46,215 nt of DNA from Bacteroidia bacterium Ga0077558 (GTDB taxonomy: Bacteria; Bacteroidota; Bacteroidia; Chitinophagales; Chitinophagaceae). Made by a program: the position numbers and the translations under genes. The number at the start of each line of letters is the position of its first letter. Position 1 is the stretch's first letter. The notes beneath the pieces are model-generated. The model saw nothing but the letters and a program-made list of their open reading frames with translations, searched no databases and was not told where the DNA came from. Below are positions 16,487 to 24,287 of this stretch, piece by piece. The DNA lies in assembly GCA_001464625.1 (NCBI GenBank), contig LNFJ01000021.1, positions 1-46,215 of the forward strand. The letters run 5' to 3'.

Positions 16487-17011
16487 ATGACAAATAATAT
16501 TTCACAGGAGGAGTTAATAGATATCGAGCATTACTCCAATACCAATCAAAAACCACCGGCTGGCAAACGCTACCAGGTTAAGGTGGATGATCAAACAATT
16601 GTATTTAACAAAGAAAAAGTAACAGGCTTGGAAATACTGGAGGCAGCCTGCAGAACACCAGCCGAATGTTACACTCTCTATCAAAAATTCAAGGATTGCG
16701 ACTTTGAGAAAATTGACTTAACCGAAGTCGTAGATCTCACTAAACCCGGCATTGAACGCTTCATAACAAAACCGCCGGAAGTATTCAATTATAGTTTGGA
16801 CGACGAGCCCGAAACTACAGATTTGAAGGAGATGACTCCAAACCAAATCCTAAAAACCGGTGGTGTTGATCCTAAAACCCATTATCTGGTACAGGTTAAT
16901 GCAGATGGTTCACAAACCAGCTATAAAGACAAAGGTGAACAGCCAATCAAAATGAAGTGTCCCAGTGTCAAGTACATTTCTGTTTTGAACGGACCTACAC
17001 CCGTTTCTTAA
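16487..17011 (+). CDS. Multi-ubiquitin domain protein (two ubiquitin-like domains)
   Basis: This 174-residue protein fits the Multi_ubiq family (PF14452). Residues about 25-95 make one beta-grasp unit (KRYQVKVDDQTIVFNKEKVTG...FITKP) and residues about 98-174 a second (EMTPNQILKTGGVDP, HYLVQVNADGSQTSYKDKG, IKMKCPSVKYISVLNGPTPVS). It would be the modifier conjugated by the E1 and E2 encoded next. The C terminus ends in NGPTPVS and has no di-glycine, so either the JAB protease trims it or another chemistry is used. The E2-like gene follows after 17 bases. The family is known from comparative genomics of bacterial ubiquitin-like operons; targets are not known. Confidence 0.88.
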   Translation: MTNNISQEELIDIEHYSNTNQKPPAGKRYQVKVDDQTIVFNKEKVTGLEILEAACRTPAECYTLYQKFKDCDFEKIDLTEVVDLTKPGIERFITKPPEVFNYSLDDEPETTDLKEMTPNQILKTGGVDPKTHYLVQVNADGSQTSYKDKGEQPIKMKCPSVKYISVLNGPTPVS

Positions 17012-17028
17012 CCTGTAAATACAGAATA

Positions 17029-17424
17029 ATGGCAAAGATTGATTTTATCAATCAGCTAAAGGCCCTGGGGATTACTCCCCGGGAGCCTTCTGCTGACAAA
17101 GTTTATTTTGAATGGACAGTTCCACTTGGCGGTAATATCTCTAAACGGGTGCTGATGGGTTTCGTTGTAAACAATGACTACCCATTGAATTGCCCTACAG
17201 GTCCGCATTTCAAAACATTGGATGAAGGTTGGAAAGAACATCCGCAAAACATCCATAATCAGAATTTCGGTCACAGTTGGGATGCATACCCGGAAGATCA
17301 GCCGAGAGATTTTTATAAGGAAGGCTGGCGGTATTGGAGCAGGCCATGTCCAACATGGAACAGTTCAGACAAATCAGTAAAATATTATTTAGCTCACATC
17401 AAAAATATAATGATGACAGTATGA
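17029..17424 (+). CDS. E2-like conjugation protein (Prok-E2_E type)
   Basis: This 131-residue protein fits the bacterial E2-fold family found beside multi-ubiquitin genes (Prok-E2_E, PF14462). The N-terminal helix (DFINQLKALGI) leads to an E2-like sheet (VYFEWTVPLGG, RVLMGFVVNNDYPLNCPTGP), then a His/Trp-rich middle (NIHNQNFGHSW) and the typical WRYWSRPCPTWNSSDKSVKYYLAHI. There are just two cysteines, C55 and C107; C107, in SRPCPTW, is the better candidate for a thioester acceptor, but this is inference. I chose the ATG at 17029; the longer frame from 16957 is out of keeping with the family and overlaps the multi-ubiquitin gene. Its stop overlaps the next start (ATGA). Confidence 0.82.
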   Translation: MAKIDFINQLKALGITPREPSADKVYFEWTVPLGGNISKRVLMGFVVNNDYPLNCPTGPHFKTLDEGWKEHPQNIHNQNFGHSWDAYPEDQPRDFYKEGWRYWSRPCPTWNSSDKSVKYYLAHIKNIMMTV

Positions 17425-18836
17425 AAAATAAATATAGTGTAGTCATGGCGGGAGACATTAACTCCCGCCTGCTACAACACCTGATCAGGGAAGACCAGCA
17501 GGAAGACCTTTGTTTCGCATTGTACAACCCAGGTGCTGGTTTGGAAAGATATACTGGTATAATTGATGAAATTATTTTTCCCGAAGAAGGTGACAGGCAG
17601 ATACATGGCAACGTAAGTTTTAACCCATGCTACTATGAAAGGGTTTTAAAATTAGCAAAGCAAAAAAACAAAGGTGTTGTTTTTCTTCATTCACATCCTT
17701 GGCCCGGTTATCAGGGAATGAGTTACGATGATATTAATGCAGAAACACAAATGGCTGGTGCAGTCAAATCGGTTACCGGTTTCCCGCTGTTGGGTCTCAC
17801 TACTGGAAATGACGGTACCTGGTGTGCAAGGTTTTGGTTTAGGACAAACGGAAAAAAAAGGAACTATAAAAAAAAATGGTGTGAATCTGTTAGAGTATTC
17901 GGAAACCAGTTGAAAATGTATTTCAATGATGATCTGTTGAAACCGAGTATTAATGAAGAGGCATTGATGCGTACGATATCTGCATGGGGCAAAAAAACGC
18001 AGGAGGATATTTCTCGCATGAAAGTAGTTATAGTCGGTTTAGGAAGTGTTGGAAGTATTGTTGCGGAGTGCCTTGCAAGAACAGGCTTTGCTCACTTTAC
18101 CCTAATTGATTTTGACCTGTTCGAAGAAAAGAACAGGGATAGATGTATGAATGTAAAGCAGAAGGATGTTGGTAAAAGAAAAGTAGATGTTATTGCTCGG
18201 GCAATCAAAGAAAATGGAACGGCCCAACGTATTACTATCAGCAAATTTCCAAATAGCATTTACAATGAAGAGGCTTTCAAAGCATCTTTAGATGGTGATG
18301 TAATTTTTAGTTGCGTTGACCGCCCACATCCACGGCAGATTCTCAACTTCATTTCGTATGCTTACATGATTCCGGTTATTGATGGCGGGATTCTGGTAAG
18401 AACCAATAAAAGCAATACAAAACTTATTGGTGCAGATTGGAAAGTTCAAACCGTTGGCTATGACAGGCCATGCCTAGAATGCCTAGATCAGTTTACTGCC
18501 CCGTTAGCCGCAGCAGACAAGGAAGGCCTATTAGACGACCAAAGTTATATGGCTGGAGCCGATGAATCATTACACAGAATGAAAGCGAATGAAAATGTTT
18601 TTGCTTTTAGCTTAAACGTTGCTTCACTGGAAGTACTTCAATTAATTTCATTAATGGTTCTGCCTGAATACCTGGCAAAAGTGAAACAGCAATTTTATCA
18701 CTTCACTTTACGGGAGTTTGAAAAAGATATTCCAGAACAATGCAAAAACAATTGTTTTTATAAAGCGATAACAGCAATGGGTGATAACGCTGGTGTAATA
18801 ATGTACCAGCATCGAGCACCGTCACTTTCAATTTGA
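17421..18836 (+). CDS. Fused JAB deconjugase and ThiF/E1-type activating enzyme
   Basis: This 471-residue protein fuses two enzymes. Residues 1-140 form a JAB/MPN+ metalloprotease: E50 is a candidate general base, with HSHPWPGYQGMSYDD giving H90, H92 and D104 (S101 close by). Residues about 170-440 are a ThiF/E1 adenylation domain: GLGSVG (206-211), D230/D232 in LIDFDLFEEKNRDR, then SCVDRPHPR and PCLECLDQF (C351, C354). JAB would trim or remove the modifier while E1 adenylates its C terminus. I chose the ATG at 17421, which overlaps the E2 stop (ATGA); longer frames from 17334 to 17355 add no family sequence. The catalytic Cys of E1 is not certain. JAB-E1 fusions are a recognised feature of bacterial ubiquitin-like operons. 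Confidence 0.9.
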   Translation: MKNKYSVVMAGDINSRLLQHLIREDQQEDLCFALYNPGAGLERYTGIIDEIIFPEEGDRQIHGNVSFNPCYYERVLKLAKQKNKGVVFLHSHPWPGYQGMSYDDINAETQMAGAVKSVTGFPLLGLTTGNDGTWCARFWFRTNGKKRNYKKKWCESVRVFGNQLKMYFNDDLLKPSINEEALMRTISAWGKKTQEDISRMKVVIVGLGSVGSIVAECLARTGFAHFTLIDFDLFEEKNRDRCMNVKQKDVGKRKVDVIARAIKENGTAQRITISKFPNSIYNEEAFKASLDGDVIFSCVDRPHPRQILNFISYAYMIPVIDGGILVRTNKSNTKLIGADWKVQTVGYDRPCLECLDQFTAPLAAADKEGLLDDQSYMAGADESLHRMKANENVFAFSLNVASLEVLQLISLMVLPEYLAKVKQQFYHFTLREFEKDIPEQCKNNCFYKAITAMGDNAGVIMYQHRAPSLSI

Positions 18837-19038
18837 AGGGAAATTCCTCATTTATTTTTTAAGTCGATTTTTAAAATTTTTAAAAAAAGTAAAATCAAAT
18901 GAAAAAACATCACATTGTATGAAAAGCAATGACATGAAACAACCTAGACCGGTACATCGGCAGATATTTTTTCATTCGATCAAACAGCATTAATGGCCTA
19001 AATTTACAGGTTGTTTTTTCTAATGAAAAATATTCATT

Positions 19039-20148
19039 ATGCCAATTTGTAAATTATGTTGTGATAGGGAAGCAAACCAGACCGGTTCTCATATTCTTTC
19101 CTGGTTCCTTATTCGAGATGCTGTTAATAATAAAGGAAAAAGACAGAGGCATAATGAGGTCTCATTTGAAATCTCTTCAGATACTTTTGTTAACACCTAT
19201 TTTGGAAGTGCTGTTCTTCCGGAAGACATCGAAACTATTAAAGGCAGGGAATTGACCGACGAAGAAATTGCAGCTCAGAAAAATCATTATACAGAAGACT
19301 ATATACTTTGCACCGAATGTGAGAAGCGACTGGCAACATTGGAGAGTTACATTAGTAAGAATGTGTTCGACAAACTTCGGGCCCATAAGGTCAAAGAGAA
19401 ATATTCCTACGAAGTATTGGAATTTTCTGAAAAAGAAGCTATACGCATATTCATATATTCATTAGCATGGAGGGCATCCATTGTAAACTACGGGCATTTT
19501 ACAATGATGCCTGATCATGAGGAGAGGCTTAGAATTATTTTAAATTCTTGCCTTGAAATTGATGAGGCGGCCATGCTAAAAAATGCAAAAGAAAGTTCGA
19601 TTAAAATTTGCGAATTGCCTGTGATCGCTTCTTTATTGGAGACAATAGACGAAAACAATAATTCCATTTTTTGTTTAGAAACCACTCGGCATTATGCGAT
19701 AATCGCAAACGATTTTGCATTTCAGTTATTCTTCAGGGAAAGACATTCAAAAAATGTTGAACATTCTCTTTTTGGTATTAACAAGATTATCGCCAAACAA
19801 AAGGTTTTAAATTTCAAGGAAGATAAGTTTAAAGTGGCAATACTCAACGATGAGAAAAGAAAAATAGTTTATGGCAAGCTGTATAGTTTCATTGCTGATA
19901 AAATCATGCGAAGTGCATTATCCGTATTTAGAGTAGGCTTCAAGAGAATTTTCAAAAAAACCGCTCCATTGGGTTTAGTCACCTATTTCCAACATAAAGC
20001 AACTATCATCTCAATTGATAATGTGGAACGTTATTCACCTGAACATTTCAGAAATATTGCTGCAGATGTTATGATGGAATATATTGTTTTCGTTGAAACA
20101 GCCATGGCCCAGCAGCAAGCAATGTTACAACGAAGATGGTATCTCTGA
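19039..20148 (+). CDS. Zinc-knuckle / HNH-like protein of unknown function
   Basis: The 369-residue protein has two CxxC pairs, C4-C7 (ICKLCCD) and C91-C94 (LCTECEKRL), spanning a GSHILSWFL element with H18. This order, CxxC then SH-hydrophobic, then CxxC and a following ES (LESY), matches HNH/treble-clef zinc proteins related to HNH_5-like nucleases. The later HNH acid/His residues are not obvious. The rest (residues 105-369) is helical and unrecognised. It lies 202 bases after the JAB-E1 gene with its own AT-rich upstream region, including a TAAATTTA box near 19002, so it may be separately expressed. Its place in the cluster suggests a defence or accessory role. Confidence 0.55.
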   Translation: MPICKLCCDREANQTGSHILSWFLIRDAVNNKGKRQRHNEVSFEISSDTFVNTYFGSAVLPEDIETIKGRELTDEEIAAQKNHYTEDYILCTECEKRLATLESYISKNVFDKLRAHKVKEKYSYEVLEFSEKEAIRIFIYSLAWRASIVNYGHFTMMPDHEERLRIILNSCLEIDEAAMLKNAKESSIKICELPVIASLLETIDENNNSIFCLETTRHYAIIANDFAFQLFFRERHSKNVEHSLFGINKIIAKQKVLNFKEDKFKVAILNDEKRKIVYGKLYSFIADKIMRSALSVFRVGFKRIFKKTAPLGLVTYFQHKATIISIDNVERYSPEHFRNIAADVMMEYIVFVETAMAQQQAMLQRRWYL

Positions 20149-20446
20149 TTGGATCTGACTCAAATTTCCAAACTTGTGCCCGACTTCCGCTTCAATATTC
20201 CCAATCTTCTTCAGCAGATAATTCGGTTTTATTTACTTACTGAAGTGCTCAATAATGAAGTTAAGTTGCAATCTTATGATATATAACCTTAACAACAGAG
20301 TGATTTCAGCAAGGTTAATTGTTACTAAACAAACTATTTTTAAACTTCAGGGTACGTTATTTGTTATTATCACATAAAGGGTGAGAAAAGCGGTCCTTTT
20401 TGGCAATTTTTTGTTCTTTTTTGCGTTTTCAGCTTTTTAAATTAAC
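20149..20446. other. Gene-free, AT-rich spacer
   Basis: No gene is seen in this stretch. From about 20370 it is T-rich with several runs of T. It ends at the palindromic promoter of the peptide/protease unit. I find no terminator of good form after the HNH-like gene. Confidence 0.4.
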
Positions 20447-20476
20447 TTTTGGGGTCTTAACTTTGCGACCCCAAAA
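20447..20476 (+). promoter_or_regulatory. Promoter -7 box enclosed in a perfect 10-bp palindrome
   Basis: TTTTGGGGTC (20447-20456) and GACCCCAAAA (20467-20476) are exact inverted repeats. Their 10-base centre TTAACTTTGC holds TAACTTTG (20458-20465), a perfect Bacteroidota -7 consensus (TAnnTTTG). A regulator bound here would cover the promoter. The ATG of the next gene is at 20485, so the leader must be very short. Confidence 0.6.
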
Positions 20477-20484
20477 CCTACTGT

Positions 20485-20679
20485 ATGTTCCCGGAAGAAA
20501 AAAATACCACACAGTCAACTACCCCTGTTCAACAGCAGGTAGTTGCTATTTCCAATATTATTGACTTTAATACAACAGCTATTAAGGAACAGATGAAGGA
20601 AGTACAAATGGAAGTAAAGTCCGTTATGGAAGGTGCAATCGTAGATTCTTCCAAACTGAGTTTTAACTTTACTGTATAA
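20485..20679 (+). CDS. 64-residue protein, partner of the C39-like protease
   Basis: This small protein starts 8 bases after the palindromic promoter and ends 9 bases before the next gene. It is Gln/Thr-rich at the N terminus (TQSTTPVQQQ), with an amphipathic helix (IKEQMKEVQMEVKSVMEG) and a beta-like end (LSFNFTV). There is no signal peptide and no double-glycine leader. It may be an antitoxin/inhibitor or the substrate of the protease encoded next. I do not recognise the family. Confidence 0.6.
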   Translation: MFPEEKNTTQSTTPVQQQVVAISNIIDFNTTAIKEQMKEVQMEVKSVMEGAIVDSSKLSFNFTV

Positions 20680-20688
20680 CAACCACCA

Positions 20689-22191
20689 TTGTCCAAAAAG
20701 CTTTATTCCGTCTTGCCATTTTCTGCTGACAACCTTGCAGAAGCTCTTTCTAATACTTTAACTCCGTCGGAAAAGGTTAGAACCAAAAAGCATTATACAT
20801 ACTTCAATGAATATCTAGGCGACTCTGGTGATAGTCTCAACGCTAAAACAATTGTCATTGAACACAAGTACATCAGTAAATCCTACTTGATGGACTTCTC
20901 AAGTTATTATTCTACCTGCTTTAGTGAGTATGATCGTTTCTGCAAAAGGGTACATTTCTTTTCAAAAGCATTTTCCAAAAGAACCTTCAATGCGGCAATT
21001 AAAAACCCTACCGGTTCAGGCAATGCTATTTGGGATAGCTATTTAGGGTACATTGTTGTAAAACCACTTCCTTCTATACCAATTGGTGCTACCCTTTTAA
21101 AAACATACAATCATACTGATTCGGATAAAAGATTCTTTCCTTCTACTAAAGAGTATAAAATTAATTTATTTGGGAAGGAAATTACTATTAACTCACTTGC
21201 TTTTCAAGAACAGGATTCAGTAGTAGGTGCATGTGCTTCCAGTGCTTTGTGGAGTGCATTTCACAAAACATCTCAGCTTTTTCAAACTCCGCTACCATCA
21301 CCGAGTGATATTACAAAATCAGCAAAGAATTTATTTCAAAATTCAGGCAGGACTTTTCCAAACAGCGGATTAGATCATTACCAGATAGGTAATGCAATTG
21401 AGTCAGTAGGTTTGGTTTCAGAATTACGGAATAGCAGCAAGTTTTCCGATGTAGGCTATCTGAAAGCCTTTATTTATGCATACAATAAAATGGGCCTTCC
21501 AGTTCTGCTTGGAATTAAATTCGCTGGTTTGGGGGGCCATTTAATAACTGTCACTGGTTTCAAAAAATCAAATGACACAACTTTTCCCCGTGATATAAAG
21601 ATGTCATTAAAGGCATCGAAGATTGATAGGCTTTATGCCCACGATGACCAGGTTGGTCCTTTTTCAAAACTCGGGTTTGATATCCACAATGATTTTGAAA
21701 CAAGCTGGCTTAAAGACGATGGAACAAAAATGTCAGCAACACTGGTAAGTGTATTTATCCCGATCCACCATAAAATACGGCTAACATTTGAAAATATTTA
21801 TGCCAAAGTCAGGTGGATGGATTTTTATTTCTTACAGCGTTTAACTACTGCGGAAATTTATTGGGATATATATCTTGACTTTTCAAATGAATACAAAAAA
21901 TCTGTCCGGGAGTCCGCTTCAATTCCTGGGAATTTAAAGTTCTCATTGCTTACAGAGCCACTACCAAGACATGTTTGGGTTGCAAAAGGGTTTGTCAATG
22001 AAGAATGTATGATAGAACTACTTTTCGATGCCACTCAGATTGCATCAGCTGATTTTTGCATAAAGATTAATATTTATAATTATTCCTTAAAGACACTACT
22101 ACGTGACGACCTATTAAATGATACGATGAAAAATTATTTCATTGAAAAGTTGGGTAAGGCTTTTTTAAACTTATTAACTACGGCAACATAG
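20689..22191 (+). CDS. C39/papain-like cysteine peptidase-fold protein
   Basis: This 500-residue protein shows the catalytic triad of a papain-like fold: C182 in VVGACASSALWSAF, H284 in GGHLITVTGF and D319/D320 in YAHDDQVGPF, spaced as in C39 peptidases. The N-terminal 170 residues and the C-terminal 150 residues are unrecognised. The frame opens with TTG at 20689, 9 bases after the 64-residue gene's stop; no ATG occurs until 20888 (M68), which would remove well-folded sequence, so TTG is used. No signal peptide or transporter is linked, so bacteriocin-leader processing seems unlikely. It is the last gene before the tRNA-Asn, likely a stress or defence protease. Confidence 0.7.
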   Translation: MSKKLYSVLPFSADNLAEALSNTLTPSEKVRTKKHYTYFNEYLGDSGDSLNAKTIVIEHKYISKSYLMDFSSYYSTCFSEYDRFCKRVHFFSKAFSKRTFNAAIKNPTGSGNAIWDSYLGYIVVKPLPSIPIGATLLKTYNHTDSDKRFFPSTKEYKINLFGKEITINSLAFQEQDSVVGACASSALWSAFHKTSQLFQTPLPSPSDITKSAKNLFQNSGRTFPNSGLDHYQIGNAIESVGLVSELRNSSKFSDVGYLKAFIYAYNKMGLPVLLGIKFAGLGGHLITVTGFKKSNDTTFPRDIKMSLKASKIDRLYAHDDQVGPFSKLGFDIHNDFETSWLKDDGTKMSATLVSVFIPIHHKIRLTFENIYAKVRWMDFYFLQRLTTAEIYWDIYLDFSNEYKKSVRESASIPGNLKFSLLTEPLPRHVWVAKGFVNEECMIELLFDATQIASADFCIKINIYNYSLKTLLRDDLLNDTMKNYFIEKLGKAFLNLLTTAT

Positions 22192-22231
22192 AATCTATTT
22201 TTGATGATATTGTGCAAATCCTGTGCAAATG

Positions 22232-22268
22232 AAAAAGGGTTACAACCCATTATCGGTTGAAACCCTTT
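22232..22268 (-). terminator. Intrinsic terminator downstream of tRNA-Asn
   Basis: A 14-bp stem with one mismatch or wobble (22234-22247 and 22255-22268) has a 7-base loop. On the minus strand it ends in TTTTT, the correct form to end the tRNA-Asn transcript. Confidence 0.65.
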
Positions 22269-22277
22269 ACTAGCTTG

Positions 22278-22351
22278 CTCCCCCTGCTGGACTTGAACCA
22301 GCGACCCTCTGATTAACAGTCAGATGCTCTAACCAACTGAGCTAAGGAGGA
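22278..22351 (-). tRNA. tRNA-Asn (GTT anticodon)
   Basis: The minus strand folds as a full cloverleaf of 74 bases. The acceptor is TCCTCCT with AGGGGGA (one GU pair), D arm GCTC/GAGC, anticodon stem TCTGA/TCAGA with loop CTGTTAA (GTT), and T arm GCTGG/CCAGC with loop TTCAAGT. CCA is not encoded. Its 3' end faces the accessory region, so it is a plausible integration site for the island to its left; the matching duplicate att sequence would lie outside the window. Confidence 0.95.
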
Positions 22352-22419
22352 ATACCTTCCCTTTCGGGGTTGCAAAAATAGGGTTTTTAGCTTTTCAACA
22401 AGGTATTCACAGTCAATTT

Positions 22420-22779
22420 TTACCGAAAAATATTCCAACCGCTGCTTTCCTCCATTCCCACATAAATACCATTCTCCCGTTGTTCCACCGGCCAGTGTTT
22501 CAGGTAATAGCCTTCGCCACTGGTATTTCGTCCGTTTTCTATGTTGAATTTGTATCGATGAAGAGGGCAAACCACATTTCCCAATGCATCAATATATCCA
22601 TCTGCCAGTATCCCGCCGGCATGGGGACATTTGTAAGCAAAAGCAAATAATTGTTCATTACGGAAGCCGATGCATATCTTTTTATCATTTACCACCGCCA
22701 CGGCAATATTATTATCAGCAAACTCCAGTTCATTGATATGTTCCGCAACCTTATGCCAGCTGTATTTTTTTTCACTCAT
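22420..22779 (-). CDS. Rieske [2Fe-2S] ferredoxin-type protein
   Basis: The 119-residue protein is a single Rieske domain. The cluster ligands are in KCPHAGGILADG and VVCPLHRYKF, i.e. CxH and CxxH. It has no membrane segment or signal peptide, so it is a soluble ferredoxin. Such small proteins feed electrons to oxygenases or act as assembly factors. The gene faces away from the glycosyltransferase gene, with a promoter -7 box between (22846-22853, toward the other gene). Confidence 0.9.
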   Translation of the reverse strand: MSEKKYSWHKVAEHINELEFADNNIAVAVVNDKKICIGFRNEQLFAFAYKCPHAGGILADGYIDALGNVVCPLHRYKFNIENGRNTSGEGYYLKHWPVEQRENGIYVGMEESSGWNIFR

Positions 22780-22845
22780 AGTTATTAAGCAAAATTAAAC
22801 GGAGAATACGGTATTGCTCTTTCCCGTCTCCAAAAATGAATTGGC

Positions 22846-22853
22846 TACTTTTG
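22846..22853 (+). promoter_or_regulatory. Bacteroidota -7 promoter box
   Basis: TACTTTTG matches TAnnTTTG exactly. It lies 25 bases before the glycosyltransferase start at 22878. No clear -33 box is seen. Confidence 0.45.
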
Positions 22854-22877
22854 CACCGTTTATTACAAACATAATTT

Positions 22878-24110
22878 ATGAAGGTAAGTACAATGCGTTC
22901 TATTGACAGGTGGGTGGGCATTCCCATTTGTTTTGCAGTAAGCCCATTCCGTTGGTTGGCCGATAGAATTCGTGGTGCCAGGAAAACAGCCCCTGATACC
23001 AGCCGTACTTTATTTATTGAGTTGTCAGAAATGGGCAGCGCCGTTATTGTGGATCCGGCCATGCGCAAATTGCAATTAGAAGGTAAGGCACAGATTTACT
23101 TCGCCATCTTTAATAAGAATTATAAAAGCCTCGAAATTTTAAAAACAGTAAAAGAAGAAAATGTTTTTAAAATGAATGCGGATAATTTTATTGCACTGGT
23201 GTTGGATGTATTTCGGTTTATGGTTTGGTGCCGTAAGAAAAAAATTACTACCGTTATTGATCTGGAATTGTTTTCCCGCTTTACTGGCCTGCTTAGTTTT
23301 TTCAGTGGTGCAAGAACAAGAATTGGCTTTACCAATTTTCATGATGAAGGATTGTACAGAGGTCATATTGTAAATCGTCCTGTTCGTTATAATCCGCATG
23401 TACATATCGGCGTCAATTTCATTTCACTGGTCAATAAAGCGTTGGACAAGTTTGATAATCCATATGCAACAGAACCAGTACACCCACATGAACTGCAATT
23501 GGCAAGAGCCATCGTTCCGCCAGAAGCAATTACCAACATCAATGTTAAAATAAAGCAACTCTATCCAGCATGGCAAGGTGAGAAGGTCGTTTTATTAAAT
23601 GCAAATGCATCTGATATGTTGCCGCAACGACGCTGGCCACAGGATAATTTTGCAATGGTAGCTGCAAATCTTTTACAACAGCATACTGATATTGTAATTA
23701 TCGCTACAGGTTCACCAGCAGAAAAACAATATGTAGAAGAAGTAGTGAAGAAAGTTGGTCATCCAAAATGTATCAACTCATCTGGCTTTTTTTCGTTTGA
23801 TGAATTAGTGCCGTTGTATTCTGTCAGCACTTGTATGCTAACGAACGATTCTGGTCCTGCACATTTTGCATCAGTTACATCATTAAAAGTTTTTGTATTA
23901 TTCGGTCCGGAAACACCACATCTATATTTACCCTTGGGTGGAAATGCAGAACCTTTTTATCTTGGCTTACCATGTTCGCCTTGTGTAAGTGCAGCCAATC
24001 ATCGCAAAACAACTTGTGTTACACGACCATGCATCACCGGCATTCAACCAGTAGCGGTATTGGAACGACTGCATACATTTATTAAGGAAAACAAGTACTA
24101 CAATTTGTAG
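22878..24110 (+). CDS. Glycosyltransferase family 9 (heptosyltransferase-like)
   Basis: The 410-residue protein is of GT-B fold, GT9 (LPS heptosyltransferase I/II group). The N-terminal half has FIELSEMGSAVIVDPAM; the C-terminal half has NANASDMLPQRRWPQDNFAMVA, TNDSGPAHFASV and FVLFGPETP, the nucleotide-sugar binding and catalytic motif region (D of NDSGPAH). A Cys-rich loop (PCSPCVSAANHRKTTC) near the C terminus is a common feature of this subgroup. It probably adds a sugar to lipopolysaccharide core or a related lipid. It lies next to a family 39 transferase gene on the other strand. Confidence 0.88.
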   Translation: MKVSTMRSIDRWVGIPICFAVSPFRWLADRIRGARKTAPDTSRTLFIELSEMGSAVIVDPAMRKLQLEGKAQIYFAIFNKNYKSLEILKTVKEENVFKMNADNFIALVLDVFRFMVWCRKKKITTVIDLELFSRFTGLLSFFSGARTRIGFTNFHDEGLYRGHIVNRPVRYNPHVHIGVNFISLVNKALDKFDNPYATEPVHPHELQLARAIVPPEAITNINVKIKQLYPAWQGEKVVLLNANASDMLPQRRWPQDNFAMVAANLLQQHTDIVIIATGSPAEKQYVEEVVKKVGHPKCINSSGFFSFDELVPLYSVSTCMLTNDSGPAHFASVTSLKVFVLFGPETPHLYLPLGGNAEPFYLGLPCSPCVSAANHRKTTCVTRPCITGIQPVAVLERLHTFIKENKYYNL

Positions 24111-24287
24111 CCCAGCTGTGTTACTACTCCCGGATAAGCCGGGACGGGTATCATCGTTCTCGCCTGAGGCGAGACGTCGCACTCTTGTACAGAAGGAACT
24201 CTACTCGCCATTTGCGAAGTCACAGATAAATAGTATACTCTCCGAATATCAAGACTTGTTTCTTGCACCTTGTTCCTTGTGCCTTCA
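24111..24287. other. Short spacer with two hairpins
   Basis: CCCGG (24129-24133) pairs with CCGGG (24139-24143), and CTCGCC (24159-24164) pairs with GGCGAG (24168-24173) around TGA. These may terminate or act as small dispersed repeats. Nothing else is seen between the convergent transferase genes. Confidence 0.4.

Noticed and set aside
16957..17028. Longer start for the E2-like protein
   Set aside because: The extra 24 residues overlap the multi-ubiquitin gene's end and look like its shifted reading; the ATG at 17029 fits the family start.
17334..17420. Longer start for the JAB-E1 fusion
   Set aside because: The extra 29 residues are the shifted reading of the E2 C terminus; the ATGA overlap at 17421 is the usual coupled start.
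16487..18836. Calling the operon a BilABCD (ISG15-like) system
   Set aside because: That type has a separate deconjugase and E1 and a different modifier; here a multi-ubiquitin protein and a JAB-E1 fusion point to another class.
20485..22191. Bacteriocin with C39 leader peptidase
   Set aside because: The small protein has no double-glycine leader and there is no ABC transporter with the peptidase domain.
22212..22229. TGTGCAAAT pair as the att core itself
   Set aside because: The two copies are adjacent to each other and not at both ends of an element; they can be no more than accessory sites without a distant match.
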